64,000 bases of DNA. It comes from Trachythela sp. YZ-2020 (Eukaryota; Cnidaria; Anthozoa; Malacalcyonacea; Clavulariidae). Both the position numbers and the translations under genes were made by a program. Where the stretch lies: the NCBI GenBank assembly GCA_016169945.1, contig JADLSH010000199.1:2976001-3040000 (forward strand). Reading direction: 5' to 3'. Below the pieces are notes generated by a model that was given only the letters and a program-made list of their open reading frames with translations, was not told the DNA's origin and did no database searches. Below, piece after piece: positions 43,894 through 54,000 of this stretch. The first letter of the stretch is position 1. Each line of letters opens with the position of its first letter.

Positions 43894-45606
43894 ATGGAGG
43901 ACCCGGTGCGACAACCATATTTCTATGGCAGAATATCTCGAGAAGAAGCGGAGAGGTATCTACAACAAAGCGGAGTGGAGGATGGCAAGTTCTTGTTACG
44001 CAAACGTCCAACAGAATCACAAAGCTTTGCCCTTTCCTTGTGCCACAAACGCGGAGTTATCCACTATCATATCCAACACCACCAGGATGGAAAGTTCGGC
44101 ATTGAAGATGGCCCCCGTTTTATAAGCCCTATCGAGCTCATTGATTACCACCGCGCTAACCAAGGTGGCCTTCTCACCAACTTAACCAAACCCTGTAACC
44201 GCCCCGCAGGAGTCGAACCGAAGGTGTACACGAATGTTAACTACAGCGAGGTGGAAGCTGCTACCACTGCCGCCATGAGTCAACTCGGTATTGGTGATCG
44301 ATCATCTCTTGGTAAAAACCACATTCCATTTGAGAAGATGTTAGGTATGTTACTCCACGCTAAGCAAGCATGGTTCCATGGCGTTATCTCCCGCGATGAA
44401 GTTGAGAAGCGACTTAGGAAATGTGGCTGCAAAAACGGACAGTTCATGGTGAGAGAACGCGAGAAAATCAAAGGAACTTATGCGATTGGTCTCTGTCACG
44501 ATGGTTCTGTGTATCATTATCTCCTCAATGCCGACAGTACAGGCAAGCTCTCGATTCCATCCGGTCCGAAGTTTTTAAATCTCATGGAGTGTGTCGAGTA
44601 TTATCTCAACCGATCCGACGGCCTCGTTTGCAAGCTTTCAAAACCGTGTCCAATCAGCCAGTTTAACAAGAAGGCACTACTCTCCGTACCCCCGGGTGCC
44701 GCTGGTGCATCCGCACCGCGGACTGACGTCATCTACGATACGGTTGCCATGAAGAAGTCGCCTGTTTACCTCAATGCGTTCAAAGATATCAAAGCTCTTG
44801 ATTTCAGCAGGTTGACATTAGAGAACAAACTTGGCCAGGGAAATTTCGGTTCTGTCTTGAAAGGAGCGTACACGCTTACGAATGGAACGAAAATCGAAGT
44901 CGCTGTCAAGCAGCTCAAGACCGACGCCGCTGCGCAGAAATCGGAAATCGAACACGAAGCGCGAATTATGTTAAAATTGGATCATCCACACATAGTTCGA
45001 ATGATTGGTATGTGCCAGCAAGCAACCATGATGTTGGTGATGGAGTTGGCGATCAATGGTCCGCTCCATAAGTATCTTCGTAAGCACAAGGAGGTGACCA
45101 TCCGTCAGATCCTCGTCATGTTGCTTCAAGTTTCGGAGGGTATGGAGTATCTGGATAGCAAGCATTTCGTACATCGAGATTTAGCTGCGCGGAATGTGCT
45201 CGTGGTCGATGTGAATTTTGTCAAGATCAGCGATTTCGGCATGTCTCGTGCGATGGGTGTGGGGAACAACTATTATAAGGCGGAGGCCGCGGGGAAGTGG
45301 CCGCTAAAGTGGTATGCTCCGGAGTGTATATACTTCTACAAGTTCACAATGAAAAGCGATATTTGGTCGTACGGGATAACCCTATGGGAGGCGCTCACAT
45401 ATGGCGGTAAACCATACGACGGCTTACATGGTCAAGAAGTGATTCAGTATTTGGAGAACGAGGAGAGGTTGACATGTCCTCTACACTGCCCAGAGAGTGT
45501 TTATAGCCTCATGCGTGCGTGTTGGGAGTTTGCACCGGAACATCGACCTCAGTTTTCACTGGTGAAGGAAACTTTGTCTGACATTATTTTACACTTCATG
45601 CAATAG
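43894..45606 (+). CDS. SYK: SYK-family tandem-SH2 tyrosine kinase (intronless)
   Basis: A single 570-codon frame, ATG with G at -3 and +4. SH2-1 spans residues 9-101 (FLLR with phosphate-binding Arg36), SH2-2 spans 160-252 (FMVR, Arg187), and the kinase about 306-565: glycine loop GQGNFG 314-319, Lys339 in VAVK, Glu355, HRDLAARN 427-434, DFG 447-449, activation-loop tyrosines 460-461, APE 475-477. The linker has tyrosines at 281 (VIYDTV) and 292 (SPVYLN), as in SYK/ZAP-70 interdomain B. There are no ankyrin repeats between the SH2 domains, so it is not a Shark/HTK16 kinase. SYK kinases bind doubly phosphorylated ITAM-like tails and signal from the membrane. The absence of introns is odd beside heavily split neighbours; no poly(A) relic or target duplication was seen. 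Confidence 0.97.
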   Translation: MEDPVRQPYFYGRISREEAERYLQQSGVEDGKFLLRKRPTESQSFALSLCHKRGVIHYHIQHHQDGKFGIEDGPRFISPIELIDYHRANQGGLLTNLTKPCNRPAGVEPKVYTNVNYSEVEAATTAAMSQLGIGDRSSLGKNHIPFEKMLGMLLHAKQAWFHGVISRDEVEKRLRKCGCKNGQFMVREREKIKGTYAIGLCHDGSVYHYLLNADSTGKLSIPSGPKFLNLMECVEYYLNRSDGLVCKLSKPCPISQFNKKALLSVPPGAAGASAPRTDVIYDTVAMKKSPVYLNAFKDIKALDFSRLTLENKLGQGNFGSVLKGAYTLTNGTKIEVAVKQLKTDAAAQKSEIEHEARIMLKLDHPHIVRMIGMCQQATMMLVMELAINGPLHKYLRKHKEVTIRQILVMLLQVSEGMEYLDSKHFVHRDLAARNVLVVDVNFVKISDFGMSRAMGVGNNYYKAEAAGKWPLKWYAPECIYFYKFTMKSDIWSYGITLWEALTYGGKPYDGLHGQEVIQYLENEERLTCPLHCPESVYSLMRACWEFAPEHRPQFSLVKETLSDIILHFMQ

Positions 45607-45622
45607 GACTCTTGATATGAAA

Positions 45623-45628
45623 AATAAA
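45623..45628 (+). promoter_or_regulatory. Polyadenylation signal of the SYK-like gene
   Basis: AATAAA lies 16 bp after the stop codon. It is close but plausible; no other AATAAA is nearer. Confidence 0.6.
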
Positions 45629-46639
45629 GCCTGGCTCACACGTTTGTAGTATATAGGCACAAGCATAATGAAAGACAAAACAAAGCATTAGCGCAAGCCT
45701 CGAAGGATAAACATAATAATAATAATCTTTAGACATAACATTACAATAGAAAGGAGAAAAGTTTACAATATGATGATCACGTGTAATAACCACATAAGGC
45801 TAATCTAAACAGGTGACCAACTAGAAGAATATCTTAATACACAACCCTTTGGCTTTCTATTGTGTTCCTGGCTATGCTTATCTCACTCGTGTGAAACAGA
45901 CTATAGACAGACCTATGAATCGAAGACAGTTTTATTCTTATACCATTTATAAGGGAATAAATATATCATTGCATCGTTCCGTAAATAGTTGCACGATTTC
46001 TATTCCAATAAGTAAACGTCTTTTCGGAGCACGGAAATGAAAATCTACAAAATGGTATCATGCAATGCTTCCCGTTAATAAGACGATAAACACAAGTCTC
46101 TGCTACAGTGTACTACTTAATTCATATGCACTTACACATATATGTAATACAAAACATGCGATGGACCAACCTGGCAATGGACGTCTAAGACTTATAGTAA
46201 TAAATATCATTAAGTATATAATTTTAATAAGTATAAAACTTGCCTTTTGTAGCTTATGAATGTAAGCGAAACATTTTCGAATTGATGTGAGTGTTGCATG
46301 ATACCTCTAATATAGTTTTGAAAGGACAATATTTTTTATATAAAGTAGTTTTTCTTAGCATTTAAATTCAATTTATTGTGTATATACAGTAATCACAATA
46401 ATTGTAACTAATTTTCAAATTCACAACCAATGTGTTGACTCTACAGTATTAGTTCTATTTTTGTCCGATTAATCGTCTAAATTCCCATTGGTATATTTAA
46501 GTTTTATACACAAAAAACCTGATTAATACTACAAGTATTATGATTGGTTGTCTGGGAAATACAGAGTAAACAAACCAATCATATGCAAGAGAGATACTCT
46601 AGTCCCAGAGTGTCGTTAGCTCGGATTCTTGTCCACCAT

Positions 46640-46842
46640 GATTCTTGTCCATCGTAAGTTCCTTGATATTTAGATCTTCTTTCACACAGCCTGTCCATCT
46701 CTTCTTCGGTCCCCCCTTTCTCTGTTCCCCTTCAGCTACACGTCCTGGCCACCATCTCTTCTTATTACGTTTCCATATAATTTCAATCTTCTTTTCCTCA
46801 CCTTCGCAATGTCTACCACCTCATACCTACTTCTGATTTCTT
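46640..46842 (-). pseudogene. Non-LTR retrotransposon remnant (C-terminal end of RT ORF)
   Basis: On the minus strand, broken frames give phrases typical of the end of LINE reverse-transcriptase ORFs, such as an RRDGGQDV-like stretch and a WTD-type basic tail. It is continuous with the tandem array that follows and is presumably its parent. Confidence 0.5.
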
Positions 46843-47860
46843 CATTCCATAATGTCTCTGATTGGCTCTCCTCTATTTCTTATTACATGTCCATACAATA
46901 CCAGCCTTGCTTCTCTCACCCTCTCTGCAATGTCTACCACCCCACATCTTCTTTTGATCTCTTCATTCCATAATGTCTCTGACTGGCTCGCCTTCAGCTC
47001 TTCATATTACGTATCCATACCATCCCAGCCTTGCTTCTCTCACCTTCTCTGTAATGTCTATTACCCCACAACTTCTTCTGATCTCTTCATTCCATAATGT
47101 CTCTGACTGGCTCGCCTTCAGCTCTTCATATTACCTATCCATACCATCCCAGCCTTGCTTCTCTCACCTTCTCTGTAATGTCTATTACCCCACAACTTCT
47201 TCTGATCTCTTCATTCCATAATGTCTCTGACTGGCTCGCCTTCAGCTCTTCATATTACCTATCCATACCATCTCAGCCTTGCTTTCCTCGCCCTCTCTGC
47301 AATGTCTACCACCCCACATCTTCTTTTGATCTCTTCATTCCATAATGTCTCTGACCGGCACTCCTTCAGCTCTTCATATTACGTATCCATACCATCTCAG
47401 CCTTGCTTCTCTCACCTTCTCTGTAATGTCTATTACCCCACATCTTCCTCTGATCTCTTCATTCCATAATGTCTCTGACTGGCTCGCCTTCAGCTCTTCA
47501 TATTACGTATCCATACCATCCCAGCCTTGCTTCTCTCACCTTCTCTGTAATGTCTACCACCCCACATCTTCTTTTGATCTCTTCATTCCATAATGTCTCT
47601 GACTGGCTCGCCTTCAGCTCTTCATATTACGTATCCATACCATCCCAGCCTTGCTTCTCTCACCTTCTCTGTAATGTCTATTACCCCACAACTTCTTCTG
47701 ATCTCTTCATTCCATAATGTCTCTGACTGGCTCGCCTTCAGCTCTTCATATTACCTATCCATACCATCCCAGCCTTGCTTCTCTCACCTTCTCTGTAATG
47801 TCTATTACCCCACATCTTCTTCTGATCTCTTCATTCCATAATGTCTCTAACTGGCTCTCC
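46843..47860 (-). repeat. 124-bp tandem array (about eight units) derived from a retrotransposon ORF
   Basis: The word ATAATGTCTCTGA recurs at 46973, 47097, 47221, 47345, 47469, 47593 and 47717, exactly 124 bp apart; the first interval (from 46852) is 121. On the minus strand each unit reads like the end of a LINE reverse transcriptase (ARLGWYGYV, EGEPVRDIM). Since 124 is not a multiple of three, successive units lie in different frames, so it is a satellite, not a protein repeat. The chain of overlapping 82-codon plus-strand frames is an artefact. Confidence 0.88.
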
Positions 47861-47868
47861 AAAGAAAC

Positions 47869-48330
47869 AAGTTTCTTTGCATTCAGCGATGTCTAACTTA
47901 AATTTTGACATATGCCATGTGTATTTTCATGGAATATTGATCGAGATAGCTGCGTTTAAACTTGAGTAAACATTTTTGGAAGTGTCAAGAATTACCTAAA
48001 ATGGCCTATTAAATAATTTGATAACCATTAGCATTTCACGTAAGTATTCGTTTCAATGAAGTGAAGTTAGAAAACCAAATGTTAGAATAAGAGAACATAT
48101 CTATTCAAGAAACATTTCTAACCGTCAACTTCACTTCATTGAAATAATACTTACGATAAAATGGTAACGGTTATCAAATTAGTTTAATATAATAGGCCGT
48201 TTTTAGCTAATTCTCGACAGTTCCAAAAATGTTTACTCAAGTTTAAAACGTAGCTATCTCAGTCAATATTGCATGAAAATGCACATGGCATCTATCAAAA
48301 TTTAAGTCATCGCTGAATGCAAAGAAACTT
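47869..48330. repeat. Large fold-back element (~460 bp)
   Basis: Outer arms AAGTTTCTTTGCATTCAGCG and CGCTGAATGCAAAGAAACTT are perfect inverses. Pairing continues with some mismatches (GTTTAAACTTGAGTAAACAT, CAATGAAGTGAAGTT) to a loop near 48100. No coding frame. Confidence 0.85.
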
Positions 48331-48701
48331 ATTTAAGTGTAATAGTCTTTAAGTGTAACAGTCTCTTTTAGTTTTTAAGTAAAACTAAATCAAACAGTCG
48401 TACTTTCTTTGCGCCAGTGCCACCCGGTAGTTAACCTTGGAGCACTCTTCTCACATGTGACTGAGGCAAAATTATAATGAGAAAACTGTACCTTGCTGTA
48501 ATTGACTTCTGTAGCAGAGGTGAAACGCGAATACACCAACCATTGCGCTAGAGCTATCCAGTATAAATAAAGATTGGTTTGGTTAATTTAAGTCCTGTTT
48601 CATATTCTGATGCCCAATAACTTGAGCTGAAAAACTGTAAGTATTTTGGAAATGCAAAACGGTTTTATCAACATTTATTCCAAACAAAATTCTATCAAAA
48701 A

Positions 48702-50987
48702 TCAGGGTCCTAATAACCTATTATACACTCTCGGTTTGTGTGAGTAGACCCATGTATTGGCTCTTAAAAAGGGCTCTTGAGTTACTGCAAGCACGTGCAA
48801 AGGGGTTCTGTGTGGCGCACCGAACGAGGTCAAAATATTTGACTTTGTTGGGTTATATTGTCTTTGAGCGTCACTAGATCTCGTTGTGTGTTCGTGTGGA
48901 TATCTAACATGTTGCAGACGAGTGGTTTCTGTGTCTGGTTTAGCGTACGACGCAGCATAACATGACTTCGGTGTCTTGGTCATCAGCGAGGGTAGTAAGC
49001 CGTCTCCTGAACACTTGTATTTCTTGTCTGGGAGCATTTTCTTGCCAGAGCCCTATGTATACAGATAAGATTAAGAGTAAAGAGTGGACTTGATCAAAAG
49101 GAGAATTTGAATTTCCACTTGCACATATTCAAAATATCTGCCTATGTTTCTTGTTATCCCATTAAGTAGCAATGCGCCCTATTCCTGCCCCTTCTATAAT
49201 TTTCTGCCCCTCTAAAGGCGGATTTCCAGTCCTCGCACGAAGCTCCTCACAGCTCGCTCCGAGTACTCGCACGAATGTCATTCCGTTGCCACCACACGCC
49301 GTTTTAAGATTGGTTTATTATTGCGAGCTCTCGCAGCGAGTAAAAAATAGTTCAAAATTTTGAACTATTTCCCGCGAGCGGCAAAGCACTCGCAGAACGT
49401 CTGCGAGTACTCGCAGCGAGCTGCGAGGAGCTTCGTGCGAGGACTGGAAATCCGCCTTAACACGACTTTACTCGTGAAGGACCTCGAGAGTCTTGAAAAC
49501 TGTTGTGCAAGATATAGTCAAAAGAGTTAGGGAGTGTGCATGTGATCCCCGTTTGCGAGACGTTGACGTATTTTGATACATGTCTCGGTAACTGGAATAA
49601 TGCACATGATAGCCTAATCAACGTTAGACATTTTATAGACATAGAATAGCGAGTGATTGCTTGAATGCGTTTTGAATAAATTATTGGCTATATTCCACTT
49701 GAGTGCATGTCGTGAGAACACATGCATGTTATGACATTTGGTGGCTTTGCAAATTCAGAATTCTATGACAACGCTGGGGGAAAGGCTACGATGAAATTGA
49801 ACTGAATTAGCTTCATGAAGGATTAATCTAAGGATAAATAATCGTGTTTACAATGAGTGACTCTGTTGACTTAAGCTCTCCATTTGGTCGTAACTGTCGT
49901 AATAATCAAGTCATGTTCGACGATGTGAAATAGCCTGCACTTTCTAGTTTTTTGTGTGCCGCGTGCAAATCATGAGTTACGATTGTCTAATCCTTAAAGG
50001 CCAATACACGTGACACAAATCGATGACTTTATATCGACTGTGTTAATCATAAATCATCAACTATGAAATAGATTAGATGACCTTTCTCCACACCGAGCAA
50101 GCTCAAAAATTACTTCATAAGAATCGTCATAAGAATCGCAACGCTGTTGAGGAAACCCCTGGGACCACGAATTATTCATCCTTTTTGTCTTGCATGACGC
50201 ACATCTTTGTTTGGCAGGCGCGTCGTCGAGCTGGTCGCGTCGTAGATCGTAAACTCGCTAATAATTCTCAGCAAACTCCACGCGCACATGAGAGAGTGTG
50301 GCTGATCAAATGGTCTCGCGAGATCGTTAATTACCGCAGCCAAGCGCTCTCGCATGCGGATATATGGCTTTTGGTTTGCTAGTCAAGCAATTTTTCAGCT
50401 TGCCCGATGTTGAGGTACTCGGAGTAGCGAATCATCTTATCTCATTCCCCCGAGTTCTAATCCTACTTTTTCAAGTAGTTCAGCCACAAACTACGGCTGC
50501 TTAAACCATTCTTAAACCAAATTTCATTTACGAACGTAAGCCGAGGAAAACTAGGAAATCCGATATCAACGGCTCCGCGACGTAGCCGAGACGTACAGCT
50601 GAGCCTCCGCACACATTGTCAGCGTCCTGGTGCTTATATTAAAGACTTGGAAACGCATCGCAAAGGTTCAGAAGCCAACACTGAGCAAGCGCAGAAACTT
50701 TATGAAAGAAAAATACAAACTTGAGCTTCTTTCTTGTAAAATGTACCATTCCTGCCCTTTAAATTAACCGAAATGAATCCAGGCAGACGTTTGGAAGTTA
50801 AACCGATGATATTTGTCGCGACTATAGATACAAACTTCACATTTTAAGTACAGGTCATTTTCATATAAGAATACATTGTGCAAGCCTCATTTGCATAAAG
50901 AAAACTCATCCCACATGTCTGAGGTTGCGCGAGTGGTTGGTAGTTAAATACGAAGCTGTTACAGTGTAGGACGTGCTCGCTTCGGCG

Positions 50988-51029
<42 letters not shown>

Positions 51030-54000
51030 GGCCCCTGCGCAAGGATGACACGCAAATTCGTGAAGCGTTCCAAATTTTTAAACTTTTGCTACCTTGGAAA
51101 ACGTTTAGTCTCATGTTTAGCGTACATAGGATGGCACGAGGAAGTTGTTTTGGACTTGGTTTTATCGATTGACCTAGGATCGTAGAGTTTGAGTCGTAAG
51201 CCGGATCGGTGAAGATGTATAACTGATGTGGTTTTAAAGATGAAATTTCTTCTTTATCAAGAAGATCTATGACAGTAAATATTTCTTCATTGATTTCACA
51301 CCTCGAGTGTTCAAGTTCACACCTCGAGTGTTCAAGTTCACACCTTGTCAAAACAGCTTGCTGTGCATTATACAGAGAAGGAAAAGAATCCAACCCAATG
51401 TACATAGGTAGAATATATCAAGATATATAAGAGATCAAACACTGATAGCCATATGCATAGTGAGAAAGACCAAGCATTATGACATGAACAGTCCATGGCA
51501 GTTGGTAAATTTTCGTCACTCGCACCTTGTATTACACACAGATGGAAGAGAATTCCACCCAATGTATATAGGTAGAATATCTACAGTAGATACATAAGAG
51601 ATCAAACACTGATAGCCATATATGTTTATATGGTGATAGTGACCAACGGCATTGTAGACATGAAGCATTCAGAGCAGTATTAAAACCACGTTCATTAACA
51701 CCTCAACCCCCACAAGTGCTAAAGTTGGTACCTTGCAAACTTTAAGAGAAGTTAAAGGAAGAGCAATTAAACAATTTCAGCCAATGTAAGCATGTAGAAG
51801 AATAAGAGATATTATGATTTGGCACAAGGGCAAAAATCCATCTCAAAAGGTGAGGAGGATTGAGTCGGCTAAAGTTATGGAGGCATGTAACATGTTTGGG
51901 GCATTTCCACATCATTTATCGACACCTCCCAATGGAAGAGTAACTTGGGTCTAAGCGTTCAAGGTTTGGGTACGTTTTGCCCGACGAAAGAGTGTGATAA
52001 AATTGTCTATTGAGGTCCCATGTCGTTAGCGGGAATGTGCAGGTATTGAGTGCCAAAAGCAGTGTAGTGTCAGAGCCAAAAGGTAAATCTCAGCCTAAAG
52101 CCAGGCTTTCACAGGGCCGCAGGTTCAATTCCTGCCAGAGGGCCTAAGTTGCATTTTTCGCAACTGCTCCTGGCTACTGTAGGTCTAAAAAATGTATATA
52201 AATTTCCGTTCGAGTGTTCCATCTACTAACATCTTCTACTGTTAATCTCATCGAACGAGATGCCAAGAAAAATCTTGATATTCACCCATACACCATATAC
52301 TGGCATCACTCCCATCATATATACTGAACTTGCAGTTGATGCTCAGCAATTGGACTCTGTAGCTCAGTTGGTTAGAGCGCTGCACTGGAATCGCAGGGCC
52401 GCAGGTTCAATTCCTGCCAGAGGGCCTAAGTTGCATTTTTCACAACTGCTCCTGGCTAGGTCTAAAAAATGTATATAAATTTCCGTTTGAGTGTTCCATC
52501 TACTAACACCTTCTAAAGCCAGGTTTGTTCACATGATCCGATTTGTCGGATCCAATTGTATCAGATCCGATTATTGGTTGCCTGTTCAAACAATCTGATT
52601 TTATTGGTGTTTAACACCTGATCAGGCCATAGTGGTGACCTGTCTAGGGATAATTGGTTTCTTTTCATCTTGTCGGATGGAAATATAGCATGTTCTATTT
52701 TGACCTGATTGGATCCGTCTGTCAGTAGGTCAGTTGTGTGGTGTTCATGCACACATTCTGGTTTCTCGGATTCAAGAGGCTGGATCGAGAAACTGGCAAG
52801 AGAATCAAACAATGACATCCCATTATCATTAAACCATTTTGAAGTTGATGTCCTGATGAAAAGTATTGCTTGAGACGTTCAATCTCTAAACATTCCCACT
52901 TCTTATTGTCATATACTTTCGACACAAAAAATGTTCCTAATATGACCAGCCAGAATGAGTCTGCATCTTCTACTCAAATCTGAGTAGCACTGCAATAGTT
53001 CAACAAGCTATTGTGTGAGTTTACAGACTGCATATCAGAAGTGGTCCCAACAGCAGACTCTGGTTGACTGCAAGACAACAGTTCTGAATGTGCATTGAGT
53101 CATTTAAATTTTGACGCTGCCAAGGTCACTTTCAGTGGTTTCCAAGGGGCATGCCCAATGTTTGAAATGTAACAAACAATGAAATATGTCATGATCAAAC
53201 AAACACATTGAACTAGTAGTTGTAAATATCCTCGGCACTCGGCAATTGCCAAAGCAAATGCTGAGGCATATTGAGAATGTTCTGGCTTGCCTCTGCAAAA
53301 ATAGCCAATTTTGACAAGGCAAAAATAGGCTAATTACAAAGGCGGCGGTTGACTGTGGTGTAAAACTACCTGAAAAATACAATGAGAACTTATTAGGACT
53401 TAAGTTTTCATTGTATTTTTCAGGTAGTTTTACACCACAGTCAACTGCCGTATTTGCTATACTCTACCCACATACCAAGGGGCAGAACAGACTAATTCAT
53501 TTTAGATTCTGACTATATATTTCTACTCAAGATTAATGAAAATTGAAAAGCATATGCTTTTATGCCCCCAATTTGTTTATGCAAACCAAACATGCTTCGT
53601 TGCTATGTTAAATACTTTGCAATGTGATCTTGAATGGTTTTTAAATATATGGGTATTTTATTCGCAATTATAACCATAATTGTGTAGCCATTTATATTTG
53701 CATAAACACGAGGGCATGACCTTTGAGCAATAAAATGCGCATTTAATAGAGTTCCGGAAAGCTTGTTTTTACACAGAAATCATAAACCATACCTTATTTT
53801 TAAATATCTTGCTTGAAAAGGCTTTGCTGTGTTGTTAAATGTGCCATTTTCAAGGAAATAAACGCTTTAATTTCGAGTAATTTGCTACCCTCGTGTTGTG
53901 CTTTGAAAAAACACTGCAGAATATCAAATTACAGCAAACCGCTACCTTAAGTTTGACGTCATACCGTTAATTTAATATCACACTGACCTCTATACAATAT

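Noticed and set aside
46852..47841. Chain of overlapping ~82-codon plus-strand frames
   Set aside because: Produced by the 124-bp tandem repeat; the period is not a multiple of three and the sense relation is to a minus-strand LINE fragment.
50077..50382. 101-codon plus-strand frame
   Set aside because: No recognisable domain; it contains a GTCGCGTCGTAGATC stretch resembling a TTAA-element end, so it is probably repeat-derived.
50959..51405. 148-codon minus-strand frame
   Set aside because: It runs antisense through the whole U6 gene and through a 21-bp tandem repeat; no splice or homology support.
52352..52428. Possible tRNA gene
   Set aside because: The acceptor stem has mismatches and the sequence continues into a body shared with truncated copies, so it is a SINE head.
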